Below the pieces are notes generated by a model that saw only the letters and a list, made by a program, of their open reading frames with translations, made no database searches and was not told the origin of the DNA. This document shows, in pieces, positions 26,798-37,037 of a stretch of 63,626 nucleotides of DNA (position 1 is the first letter of the stretch; each line of letters opens with the position of its first letter). A program made the translations under genes and the position numbers. Origin of the DNA: Lactobacillus kitasatonis DSM 16761 = JCM 1039 (GTDB taxonomy: Bacteria > Bacillota > Bacilli > Lactobacillales > Lactobacillaceae). The stretch spans positions 1 to 63,626 of the forward strand of contig NZ_BALU01000013.1 of the NCBI RefSeq assembly GCF_000615285.1. The letters run 5' to 3'.

Positions 26798-27955
26798 ATG
26801 AATAACGATATTAAGGAATACAGGACACCTAACGGGCAAATACGTTACAGATTTTCTATTTACGCTGGTAAAAATGCTACTACTGGTAACTCTGTTCAAA
26901 TTAGAAAGCAAGGAATGAAGAGCCTTGCAATAGCTGAAAAAACTTACCAAAAGATTCAAGAAAAAATTGAGAATGGCGAGTACAGTGGCTATGCTAAATC
27001 GCATTACAAAGTTAGCAAGTTCTATGAACTATGGTTTGCTAATTATAAGCAGACGGTTAAAGAATCGACATGGAATAATGTTAATCAATATTTTGAGAAT
27101 CACATTCTTAAAGATTTAGGAAATATTTATCTTGATAAGCTAACACCAATTCAATGCCAAAAAATTGTCAATCAATGGTTTGCATCATGCGGGTATGCTA
27201 CTTTTAATGCTTTATGTACTTATTCAAAAAAGATGTTAGACTATGCGGTTCAGATTGATGCAATAAAGAAAAATCCGATGCGTAAGGTCTACAAGCCAAA
27301 AAAGAAAAGCATTGAGCGAGATTTTACAGATTTTTATTCAAAGAATGAATTAATAAATTTCTTGAATGTTTGTAAGAAGTATAAGCCATTGAAAGTTTAT
27401 ACAATGTTTCATCTTTTAGCATATACAGGGCTAAGAGTTGGCGAGGCATTGGCATTGCAATGGTCTGATATCAATTTAAAGGATGGCACTTTGAAAGTGA
27501 GTAAGACATTATCAAAGGGCAAGCATAATACTTTAAAAATTAATCCGCCAAAAACTCAAAATGGCTATAGATGCATCGACCTAGCACCGCAAACAGTCGA
27601 TATTTTAACAGAATGGCAATTTCAGCAAAGAAGAGACTTATTCAAGTTGGGACTGAATCCAATGAATGTAGATCAATTAGTATTCAGCAACAAGGATAAT
27701 GACTATTTGCGAGAAAACGTCGTTAATTATTGGAATGTTTCTTTATGCAAGAAACGTGGTTTACGACATATCAAGTTACACGGATTCAGACATACGCATG
27801 CTAGCTTACTTTTTGAGGCAGGCGCATCAATGGAAGACGTAAAGGAGCGTATGGGTCATAGTTCAATTACAACTACCATGAATATTTATACTCACGTAAC
27901 TAGATCTAGGAAGAAAGAAACCGCCGATATTTTTGGCAATTTTATGCAAATTTAG
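26798..27955 (+). CDS. int: Tyrosine integrase of the island
   Basis: Site-specific recombinase of the phage integrase family. An N-terminal arm-binding domain (about 1-60) and a SAM-like core-binding domain (YELWFANYKQTVKESTW) precede the catalytic domain. Catalytic residues are visible in TGLRVGEAL (Arg), HGFRHTHASLL (His-x-x-Arg) and GHSSITTTMNIYTHV (His and the nucleophile Tyr). AGAAGG is 8 nt from ATG 26798; the ATG at 26792 is too close. It ends 73 nt before attR. Confidence 0.92.
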   Translation: MNNDIKEYRTPNGQIRYRFSIYAGKNATTGNSVQIRKQGMKSLAIAEKTYQKIQEKIENGEYSGYAKSHYKVSKFYELWFANYKQTVKESTWNNVNQYFENHILKDLGNIYLDKLTPIQCQKIVNQWFASCGYATFNALCTYSKKMLDYAVQIDAIKKNPMRKVYKPKKKSIERDFTDFYSKNELINFLNVCKKYKPLKVYTMFHLLAYTGLRVGEALALQWSDINLKDGTLKVSKTLSKGKHNTLKINPPKTQNGYRCIDLAPQTVDILTEWQFQQRRDLFKLGLNPMNVDQLVFSNKDNDYLRENVVNYWNVSLCKKRGLRHIKLHGFRHTHASLLFEAGASMEDVKERMGHSSITTTMNIYTHVTRSRKKETADIFGNFMQI

Positions 27956-28028
27956 GTCAAAAAGAGCAATATTCGGAGTAATATTTGAAGTTTAAGCTCT
28001 GAATCCTTGCTACTGTAAGGCTAGAATT

Positions 28029-28054
28029 AAAATTAGCACTCTTTATAAAAAAGT
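28029..28054 (+). repeat. attR core
   Basis: 26 bases beginning AAAATTAGCACTC and ending AAAAAGT, matching attL at 24 positions. It overlaps the upstream CIRCE-like element in front of groES. Confidence 0.8.
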
Positions 28055-28059
28055 GCTAA
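28033..28059. promoter_or_regulatory. Upstream CIRCE element (HrcA operator), overlapping attR
   Basis: TTAGCACTC, nine bases, then AAGTGCTAA: the CIRCE consensus with one change (GAGTGCTAA expected). It is followed by TTTTTTC, so the hairpin could also act as a terminator for incoming transcription. Confidence 0.7.
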
Positions 28060-28066
28060 TTTTTTC

Positions 28067-28095
28067 TTGCTTTTTTTTAGTAAACGGGTTATTAT
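28067..28095 (+). promoter_or_regulatory. groESL promoter
   Basis: TTGCTT (28067-28072), 17 nt, TATTAT (28090-28095). Confidence 0.7.
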
Positions 28096-28107
28096 CATAT
28101 TTGTAAG

Positions 28108-28134
28108 CTAGCACTTGATAAATAAGAGTGCTAA
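28108..28134. promoter_or_regulatory. CIRCE element at the groESL start site
   Basis: CTAGCACTT, nine bases, GAGTGCTAA: CIRCE with two changes in the left arm. It lies just downstream of the -10, where HrcA normally binds. Confidence 0.85.
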
Positions 28135-28193
28135 TCACTAATAATGATAATAAACTTTTAAAAGAAAAAAATAAGTTATAAGGGGGACTAAAC

Positions 28194-28478
28194 GTGTTAC
28201 AACCAATCGGTGATCGTGTAATCGTTAAAGTTAAAGAAGAAGAAGAAAAGACAGTTGGCGGCATCGTTTTAGCATCAAATGCTAAGAAGAAGCCAATTGA
28301 AGGCGAAGTTGTAGCTGTCGGTGAAGGTGCTTACGCATCAAACGGCGAAAAGATTCCTATGGTCGTTAAGAAGGGCGACGTAGTTATCTACGACAGATAT
28401 TCAGGCACTAACGTTGAATACGAAGGCGAAAAGTATTTAGTTCTTCACGAAAAAGATATTTTAGCAATTGAAAAGTAA
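28194..28478 (+). CDS. groES: Co-chaperonin GroES
   Basis: The 94-residue lid of the GroEL folding chamber. It begins [13 protein letters not shown], has the mobile-loop region [18 protein letters not shown] and ends ILAIEK. The start codon is GTG at 28194 with AGGGGGAC upstream. HrcA control is expected from the CIRCE elements. groEL follows after 21 nt. Confidence 0.97.
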   Translation: MLQPIGDRVIVKVKEEEEKTVGGIVLASNAKKKPIEGEVVAVGEGAYASNGEKIPMVVKKGDVVIYDRYSGTNVEYEGEKYLVLHEKDILAIEK

Positions 28479-28496
28479 TTAAAGGAGCGGATATAG

Positions 28497-30131
<1,635 letters not shown>

Positions 30132-30202
30132 TTTAGACACTAATTTCTGATAAATAGAATAAAACTCTCACTCTAGTTCAAATCCAAATAGATATTTTGT
30201 AG

Positions 30203-30242
30203 ACTTCGAAGTTGAACAAAAAAGTTCAGCTTCGAAGTTTTT
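30203..30242 (+). terminator. Terminator after groEL
   Basis: ACTTCGAAGTTGAAC pairs with GTTCAGCTTCGAAGT (one G-U pair) around six A, followed by T-rich sequence. Confidence 0.88.
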
Positions 30243-30317
30243 CTTTTATCTTCCTTTATAGCGTATAATATTTATCAGTAATTCTAGATGTCTAGATAAA
30301 AGTAGAAAAGAGATTAC

Positions 30318-32918
30318 ATGGCGAAATCAAGTACGACTCCTATGATGGAGCAATATTACGAAATTAAAAAGCAATATCCTGATGCCTTTCTTTTTTATCG
30401 CGTCGGAGATTTCTATGAACTTTTCGAAGATGATGCGGTTAAGGGTGCTCAGATTCTTGAATTAACTTTAACGCACCGTTCAAATAAAACTAAGAATCCA
30501 ATTCCTATGGCTGGTGTACCCCACCTTGCTGTAGATACTTATGTGAATACTTTGGTTGAAAAAGGATACAAAGTAGCACTTTGCGAGCAGCTTGAAGATC
30601 CTAAAAAGGCTAAGGGTATGGTCAAGCGTGGCATCATTCAATTGGTAACCCCAGGTACCATGATGAATGAAGGGCCAAATGATGCCAAGGATTCAAACTA
30701 CTTAACTTCAGTAGTAACGACTAAGAGTGGTTTTGGTTTAGCCTACAGTGATTTATCAACCGGTGAAATTTACGCTACTCATTTGAAGAGTTTTGAAGCA
30801 GTTTCTAATGAACTTTTGTCATTAAGAACGCGTGAAGTTGTGTACAATGGTCCTTTGACTGAGCAAAACAAGGACTTTATGCATAAGGCTAATATCACTG
30901 TTTCTGCACCTACGCCAATTGAAGGTGAACATGCTGAAATTTCTTATGTTGAACAGAATTTAACTAACAAGGCAGAAAAAGAAGCTACACGTCAATTGGT
31001 AGGTTATCTTTTGTCTACGCAAAAGAGAAGTTTGGCTCACTTGCAGATTGCTAAAAGCTATGAAGTAAACCAATACTTGCAGATGTCTCATACTGTCCAA
31101 AATAATTTGGAATTAATTTCATCTGCTAAAACCGGTAAAAAGATGGGCTCGCTTTTCTGGGTATTGGATAAGACTCATACAGCGATGGGCGGTCGTTTGC
31201 TTAAGCAATGGTTAGCTCGACCACTTCTTAATGTTGATGAAATTAACCACCGTGAAGAAATGGTCCAAGCTTTGCTTGATGGCTACTTTACTCGTGAAAA
31301 TGCAGTTGATGCTTTAAAGGGTGTTTACGACTTGGAACGTTTAACTGGTCGTATTGCCTTTGGTAACGTCAATGCACGTGAATTATTGCAATTATCACGT
31401 TCTCTTCAAGCTGTACCTGTAATTTTGGATGCTTTAAATCAATCAGATAGCCAAGTGTTAGAAGCTTTCGCTAAAAAGATTGATCCATTAAAGGGCGTAG
31501 CGGAAATGATCTCATCGACTTTGGTTAAAGATCCACCAATTTTGACTACAGAGGGTGGTTTGATTCGTGAAGGCGTTGATAAGCAACTTGATCGTTACAA
31601 GGATGCCATGAATAACGGTAAAAAGTGGCTGGCTCAAATGGAAGCCGATGAACGTCAAAAGACTGGTATTGAAAACTTGAAAGTTGGCTACAACAAAGTC
31701 TTTGGCTATTACATTCAAGTATCTAACGGCAATAAGAGCAAGGTACCACTAGATCGTTATACGCGTAAACAAACTTTAACTAATGCAGAACGTTACATTA
31801 CCCCAGAATTAAAAGAACACGAAAACTTGATTTTGGAGGCACAAACTCGTTCAACCGATTTGGAATACGACTTGTTTGTCAAATTGCGTGAAGAAGTTAA
31901 GAAGTACATTCCGGCCTTACAAAAGTTGGGTAGTCAACTGGCAGCTTTAGATGTTTATTGCGGCTTTGCGACCGTAGCTGAACAAAATAATTATTGCAGA
32001 CCACACTTCCATACAGATAATCAAGATATTGATGTAGTTAATGGTCGTCACCCAGTAGTAGAAAAGGTAATGACTGCAGGTTCTTACATCCCTAACGATG
32101 TCAAAATGGATTCAGCCACCAATATTTTCTTGATCACTGGTCCTAACATGTCTGGTAAGAGTACCTACATGAGACAAATGGCCTTAATTGCGATTATGGC
32201 GCAAGTAGGTTCATTTGTTCCGGCTGATAGTGCTGATTTGCCAATATTTGATCAAATCTTTACTAGAATTGGTGCAGCCGATGACTTGATTTCTGGACAA
32301 AGTACATTCATGGTCGAAATGAGTGAAGCCAACGATGCTTTGCAATATGCAACTAAGCGTAGTCTGGTCTTATTTGACGAAATTGGTCGAGGTACTGCAA
32401 CTTATGACGGTATGGCCTTAGCTGGTGCGATTGTTAAGTATTTGCATGATAAGGTTGGTGCTAAAGCACTATTTGCGACTCACTATCATGAATTAACTGC
32501 TCTTGATGAAACGCTGGATCACTTAAAGAACATTCACGTTGGAGCAACTGAAGAAAATGGTAAGTTGATCTTTTTGCACAAGATTTTGCCAGGACCAGCT
32601 GATCAAAGTTATGGTATTCACGTCGCACAACTAGCTGGTTTGCCACGTGCTGTTTTGCGTGAAGCAACTAAATTGTTGAAACGACTTGAAGCGCAAGGTA
32701 GTGAACTTACTCCAGTTAGTCAACAATTAGATTTGTTCTCAGAGCCTGTGGATAGTTCAGATGATGAAGAACAAGTACAAAATGACAAGCCGGCAATGAC
32801 TGACGCTGAACAAGATGTGCTTGACGATATTTCTAACCTTTACTTGGCCGATAAGACACCACTTCAAATTATGCAAATGGTAGCGGATTGGCAAAAAGAC
32901 TTAAAGGATGATAACTAA
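30318..32918 (+). CDS. mutS: DNA mismatch repair protein MutS
   Basis: Recognises mismatches and small loops. The 866-residue protein has the mismatch-contact motif GDFYELFEDDA near residue 30, connector, clamp and an ATPase domain with GPNMSGKSTYMRQ and DEIGRGTATYDG. The length is normal and no damage is visible. It starts ATG with AAAGAG upstream; mutL follows after 2 nt. Confidence 0.97.
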   Translation: MAKSSTTPMMEQYYEIKKQYPDAFLFYRVGDFYELFEDDAVKGAQILELTLTHRSNKTKNPIPMAGVPHLAVDTYVNTLVEKGYKVALCEQLEDPKKAKGMVKRGIIQLVTPGTMMNEGPNDAKDSNYLTSVVTTKSGFGLAYSDLSTGEIYATHLKSFEAVSNELLSLRTREVVYNGPLTEQNKDFMHKANITVSAPTPIEGEHAEISYVEQNLTNKAEKEATRQLVGYLLSTQKRSLAHLQIAKSYEVNQYLQMSHTVQNNLELISSAKTGKKMGSLFWVLDKTHTAMGGRLLKQWLARPLLNVDEINHREEMVQALLDGYFTRENAVDALKGVYDLERLTGRIAFGNVNARELLQLSRSLQAVPVILDALNQSDSQVLEAFAKKIDPLKGVAEMISSTLVKDPPILTTEGGLIREGVDKQLDRYKDAMNNGKKWLAQMEADERQKTGIENLKVGYNKVFGYYIQVSNGNKSKVPLDRYTRKQTLTNAERYITPELKEHENLILEAQTRSTDLEYDLFVKLREEVKKYIPALQKLGSQLAALDVYCGFATVAEQNNYCRPHFHTDNQDIDVVNGRHPVVEKVMTAGSYIPNDVKMDSATNIFLITGPNMSGKSTYMRQMALIAIMAQVGSFVPADSADLPIFDQIFTRIGAADDLISGQSTFMVEMSEANDALQYATKRSLVLFDEIGRGTATYDGMALAGAIVKYLHDKVGAKALFATHYHELTALDETLDHLKNIHVGATEENGKLIFLHKILPGPADQSYGIHVAQLAGLPRAVLREATKLLKRLEAQGSELTPVSQQLDLFSEPVDSSDDEEQVQNDKPAMTDAEQDVLDDISNLYLADKTPLQIMQMVADWQKDLKDDN

Positions 32919-32920
32919 TT

Positions 32921-34825
32921 ATGCCTAAAATTCATGAATTATCTGAAACTTTAACCAATCAAATAGCAGCAGGGGAAGTTATTGAGCGTCCTGCCAGCGT
33001 AGTTAAAGAATTGGTGGAAAACTCTCTTGATGCTGGAGCTACACGAATCAGAGTAGACTTCGTGGATGCAGGTTTAAAGCAAATTGTAGTGCAAGACAAC
33101 GGTACAGGAATTGAGCGTGATCAGGTTGATCTCGCTTTTACCCGTCATGCGACCAGTAAAATTAGCAATGAACATGATTTGTTTAAAGTTTCTACTTTAG
33201 GCTTTAGAGGGGAAGCTTTAGCTTCAATTTCTGCGGTAAGTCACGTTGAAATTTTAACGGCTACTGATGGCGCGATTGGTACTAGAGCTACTTTTAGTGG
33301 TGGTAGTAAAAAAGGTCAAGAAGATGCCGCAGCACGTAAAGGTACCAAAATCACCGTCCAGGACCTCTTTTTTAACACGCCTGCCAGATTAAAGTATCTG
33401 CGCAGTCCACGGACAGAAATCATGAAGATTGTGGATATTATTAACCGTTTAGCATTAGGTTATCCACAAGTGTCTTTTACTTTGTCGAATACTGGCAAAA
33501 TTTTGCTTAGAACAACAGGCAACGGCAATTTAAAGCAAACAGTTGCCAATGTGTATGGCCGTCATATTGCAGAACAAATGGAAAATATTGAAGCAAAAGA
33601 TAATGATTTTAAGGTTACAGGTTTAATTTCTAAGCCAGAATTGACTCGTTCAACACGTAACTTTATGTCGATTTTGCTTAATGGTCGTTATATCAGAAAC
33701 TTCCAACTAAATACAGCGATTATGGATGGTTATGGTTCAAAGCTGACAGCGCGCCATTATCCAATTGCGATTGTTTCTATTAAAGTTGACCCATTGTTGG
33801 TTGATGTTAACGTGCATCCCACCAAGCAAGAGGTACGTTTATCTAAAGAAAAAGAGCTTAGTCGTTTGATCACAACTGCGATAAGTAATGCACTTGTGGA
33901 AAAAGTTGAGCAGACTAGTGCCTTTACCAATTTAGAAAATAAGCGTGAAACATTAGTAGACCAATTACAATTTAATTTAAACCAAGATCTTGTAAATACA
34001 GAACGTAAAGAAGTACCAGAAATTCATGATCAGGAAGAAAAGCCAGAATTTAATGCTACAAAAGAAACTGAAAAAGAAGATAAGCATGAAAATGGCCAAT
34101 ACGTTGATTTAAATATTCCACGTGAAGATGATAAATACATCATTACAAAAACTTGGGATCAAAATGTAGCTGAGCAGCAAAAACTCACCCCATTTGGTTC
34201 ATCTTCTGCTAACCAAGAAGTTATCTCTAGTGGGGATGAAGTTTTAGCAAATAATTTGCCGCGTCTAGCTTATGTTGGGCAAACTGATACTTACATCATC
34301 GCGGAAAATGAAGGCGATCTTTTCTTAGTCGATCAGGTTGCTGCCAGAAGAAGATTGCAGTTTGAAAAAACATATCAGATTCTTACTTCTAAGAAAATTG
34401 TCCAACAAGGCTTACTTACACCGATCGTCTTAGAATTTGGTAATCTCGATTTTATTCAAGTTAAAGATAAGACTGAGCAAATCAAACAGATTGGAATTTA
34501 TTTGGAAGACTTTGGTCAAAATAGTTTTATTGTGCGGTCATATCCAACCTGGATTCATGAAAATATCGAAGAAACGATTCGTCAGATCTTGGATAGTTAC
34601 TTGAATGTAGATAAGGGAAGCTCTGAAAATCTGTTTAAACGCGTAGCTGAAATGGAAGCAAAACATGCGGTAAAAGGAAAGATAAATTTATCCGCTGCAG
34701 AGGCTAAACAAATCATTAGCGATTTACGTAAAACAGCTGATCCGTATTATGATGCTTCTGGCCGCTTAGTTTTGGTCCGCATGAGTCAAAATGAATTAAA
34801 AAAGATGTTCAAAAGGGATGAATAA
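32921..34825 (+). CDS. mutL: DNA mismatch repair protein MutL (endonuclease motifs degenerate)
   Basis: Couples MutS to strand excision. The N-terminal GHKL ATPase is intact ([25 protein letters not shown]). The C-terminal domain of Gram-positive MutL normally carries a latent endonuclease with DQHA-x2-E-x4-E. Here residues 471-482 read [12 protein letters not shown], so the His and first Glu are gone. The later CPHGRP motif reads DASGRL. Nicking activity is therefore doubtful. The protein is 634 residues and ends 2 nt before ruvA. Confidence 0.93.
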   Translation: MPKIHELSETLTNQIAAGEVIERPASVVKELVENSLDAGATRIRVDFVDAGLKQIVVQDNGTGIERDQVDLAFTRHATSKISNEHDLFKVSTLGFRGEALASISAVSHVEILTATDGAIGTRATFSGGSKKGQEDAAARKGTKITVQDLFFNTPARLKYLRSPRTEIMKIVDIINRLALGYPQVSFTLSNTGKILLRTTGNGNLKQTVANVYGRHIAEQMENIEAKDNDFKVTGLISKPELTRSTRNFMSILLNGRYIRNFQLNTAIMDGYGSKLTARHYPIAIVSIKVDPLLVDVNVHPTKQEVRLSKEKELSRLITTAISNALVEKVEQTSAFTNLENKRETLVDQLQFNLNQDLVNTERKEVPEIHDQEEKPEFNATKETEKEDKHENGQYVDLNIPREDDKYIITKTWDQNVAEQQKLTPFGSSSANQEVISSGDEVLANNLPRLAYVGQTDTYIIAENEGDLFLVDQVAARRRLQFEKTYQILTSKKIVQQGLLTPIVLEFGNLDFIQVKDKTEQIKQIGIYLEDFGQNSFIVRSYPTWIHENIEETIRQILDSYLNVDKGSSENLFKRVAEMEAKHAVKGKINLSAAEAKQIISDLRKTADPYYDASGRLVLVRMSQNELKKMFKRDE

Positions 34826-34827
34826 TA

Positions 34828-35414
34828 ATGTACGAATACTTTGAAGGAATAATTTCTGTCATTACACCAAGCTACATCGTAGTAGATGTTAATGGAGTAG
34901 GCTACAAGGTGTATAGTCCAACGCCATTTGCTTATACCCAAGGACAAAAGGCTAAGGTGTATATTGAGCAAGTTGTACGTGACACTGGCATTACTTTGTA
35001 CGGCTTTCAAAGCCAAGATGATAAAGGGCTTTTCCTTAAGCTGCTTAGCGTAAGTGGTATTGGTCCAAAGAGTGCCATGGCAATTATGGCGGCTGAAGAC
35101 AGTAATTCCTTAGCCGAAGCGATTGAACAAGGTGAGGTTAAGTACTTAACTCGTTTCCCTGGCGTGGGTAAAAAGACCGCGTCACAGATCGTGCTTGACT
35201 TGAAAGGTAAGTTAGGCGATTATGTTGCTCGTCTTGATCGCAAGGACAATGATGAAGAAATTTCCTCAGCTCTAAACGATGCATTATTAGCTTTGATTGC
35301 TTTAGCTATACTCAAAAAGAAGTGGATCGAATTACGCCTAAGTTAATTGAATTTGATGCGGATACAGCAGATCAATATATTAAAAAAGGTTTAGCATTGC
35401 TGCTTAAGAAGTAG
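34828..35414 (+). pseudogene. ruvA: Holliday-junction DNA helicase subunit RuvA, frameshifted
   Basis: RuvA binds four-way junctions and recruits RuvB. Domain I (OB fold, 1-62) and II (helix-hairpin-helix, [10 protein letters not shown] and FPGVGKKTA) are intact. At about 35308-35312 the sequence TTAGCTATACT lacks one base: the annotated frame continues to a stop at 35346, giving 172 residues with tail [13 protein letters not shown]. With one G restored (TTAGGCTAT) it reads [17 protein letters not shown] and stops at 35414, the normal C-terminus. Domain III, which binds RuvB, is lost. Confidence 0.85.
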
Positions 35415-35473
35415 TTCTTGTTATAATAGTAAAGATAAAAAAGCAGTGGATTTTTAATAAGGAAGTGAAACTG

Positions 35474-36490
35474 GTGGCAGAAAACGATGATGCAGTAACT
35501 TCAGGACATGTTGAAGGTTCCGAAGAAGAAGCAATGGAATTATCTTTGAGACCGCAAACTTTAGACCAGTATTTGGGACAAGAGCGTGTTAAAAAAGAGA
35601 TGTCCATTTATATTAAGGCCGCAAAACAGCGTGATGAAGCATTAGATCATGTTTTGCTGTACGGGCCACCGGGTTTAGGTAAGACGACTTTAGCTTTTGT
35701 AATTGCAAATGAATTAGGCGTTCATTTGAAGAGTACTAGTGGTCCAGCAATTGAAAAAGCTGGCGATCTGGTGGCATTGCTATCTGATCTTGATCCAGGC
35801 GATGTCTTATTTATTGATGAAATTCATCGTCTTGCTAAACCGGTTGAAGAAGTTCTTTATTCCGCAATGGAGGACTACTATATTGATATCGTAATCGGGG
35901 AAGGACAAACTACGCACGCTGTACACGTGCCACTTCCACCATTTACTTTGATTGGGGCAACGACACTTGCAGGGCAGTTATCAGCTCCTTTGCGTGATCG
36001 TTTCGGTATTGTTGAACATATGCAATACTACACTGTTGATGAATTGAAAAAGATCGTCCAACGTTCAAGCGATGTTTTCCATACGTCAATTGCGCCAGAA
36101 GCTGCACACGAATTGGCCCGTCGTTCTCGTGGTACGCCACGTGTAGCTAACCGTTTGTTAAAGCGTGTGCGTGATTTTGCGGAAGTAAAAGGTGAAAAGA
36201 CTATTTCGCTTGCTACTACCGAAAGTGCATTGAAGCAATTGCAGGTTGATGATGAAGGTTTGGATCAAACTGATCGTAAATTGCTAAGAACCATGATTGA
36301 AGGTTACAACGGTGGTCCTGTTGGAATTAGAACTTTAGCCGCAAATATTGGTGAAGATATGGAAACCATTGAATCGCTGTATGAACCATATTTGCTCCAA
36401 CATGGTTTTATTTTATTAACGCCACGTGGCCGAATGGTAACGGATAAAGCATATTTACAACTAGGTTTGCCTATTCCGGGTGATAAATAG
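35474..36490 (+). CDS. ruvB: Holliday-junction DNA helicase motor RuvB
   Basis: AAA+ motor that drives branch migration on RuvA-bound junctions. The protein has [10 protein letters not shown] (Walker A), VLFIDEIHR (Walker B), sensor [18 protein letters not shown] and the C-terminal winged helix [13 protein letters not shown]. The frame opens at GTG 35465, but AAGGAA fits the next GTG at 35474 (338 residues). The gene is intact although its partner ruvA is damaged. Confidence 0.95.
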   Translation: MAENDDAVTSGHVEGSEEEAMELSLRPQTLDQYLGQERVKKEMSIYIKAAKQRDEALDHVLLYGPPGLGKTTLAFVIANELGVHLKSTSGPAIEKAGDLVALLSDLDPGDVLFIDEIHRLAKPVEEVLYSAMEDYYIDIVIGEGQTTHAVHVPLPPFTLIGATTLAGQLSAPLRDRFGIVEHMQYYTVDELKKIVQRSSDVFHTSIAPEAAHELARRSRGTPRVANRLLKRVRDFAEVKGEKTISLATTESALKQLQVDDEGLDQTDRKLLRTMIEGYNGGPVGIRTLAANIGEDMETIESLYEPYLLQHGFILLTPRGRMVTDKAYLQLGLPIPGDK

Positions 36491-36554
36491 ATAAATTTTC
36501 TGTATAATGGATATATTGTATTGAAAAATTTAATAGTTTTATGAGGTGAAAGAT

Positions 36555-36929
36555 TTGAATACTGTATTTTTAGCAAACGCTGGCGGTGCTGCCAGCAACA
36601 ACTGGATGATGATCATCTTATTCATTATTTTGATTGGTTTTACTTACTTCGGTATGATCCGTCCACAAAAGAAGCAACAACAACAAAGATTGCAAATGAT
36701 GGATAAGTTGAAGAAGGGCGACGAAGTTGTTTTGGTAGACGGCTTGCACGCCAAGATCGACAAGATCAACAGTGACAAGACTGTTGTTGTTGATGCCGAT
36801 GGTATTTACTTAACTTTTGAAAGAATGGCTATTCGTCGTGTATTGCCAGCAGCTGCTAAGACTGAAGCAGCTCCAGCAAAACCAGCAGAACCTGCTTCTT
36901 TAGATGATACTAAAAAAGAAGATAAATAA
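36555..36929 (+). CDS. yajC: Preprotein translocase subunit YajC
   Basis: Small accessory subunit of the Sec translocon. One transmembrane helix (about 17-35, MMIILFIILIGFTYFGM) precedes the YajC signature RPQKKQQQQ and a soluble domain GDEVVLVDGLHAKID; an Ala/Pro-rich tail follows. GAGGTG fits a TTG start at 36555; GTG 36546 lies within that Shine-Dalgarno. A terminator follows. Confidence 0.9.
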   Translation: MNTVFLANAGGAASNNWMMIILFIILIGFTYFGMIRPQKKQQQQRLQMMDKLKKGDEVVLVDGLHAKIDKINSDKTVVVDADGIYLTFERMAIRRVLPAAAKTEAAPAKPAEPASLDDTKKEDK

Positions 36930-36939
36930 TTAATAACTC

Positions 36940-36965
36940 AAAAAGCGCAATATTTTGCGCTTTTT
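36940..36965 (+). terminator. Terminator after yajC
   Basis: AAAAAGCGCAA pairs with TTGCGCTTTTT around TATT. Confidence 0.88.
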
Positions 36966-37037
36966 ATTTTGCCTAAAAATTGGTTGTTGTAAAATAGATT
37001 ATGAGTGAAGTAACAAGTTAAAGAAAAGGATTTAGTT

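Larger units (their letters stand above)
20940..28054. mobile_element. PICI-like integrated island with att direct repeats
   Basis: A segment of about 7.1 kb is bounded by 26-bp direct repeats (24 of 26 identical). Contents from right to left: tyrosine integrase, Stl-like repressor, divergent operator, Cro-like protein, duplicated winged-helix protein, unknown gene, excisionase-like protein, Rep initiator, non-coding hairpin/iteron region and ArpU-like regulator. No relaxase, capsid, terminase or packaging gene is present. This matches the int-stl // str-xis-rep order of Gram-positive phage satellites, though an integrated plasmid-like element is an alternative. Confidence 0.8.

Noticed and set aside
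28033..28059. Only a terminator, not an operator
   Set aside because: It has T-run features, but the arms and 9-nt spacing match CIRCE with a single change, and it stands before groESL beside a second CIRCE; I kept it as operator with possible terminator activity.
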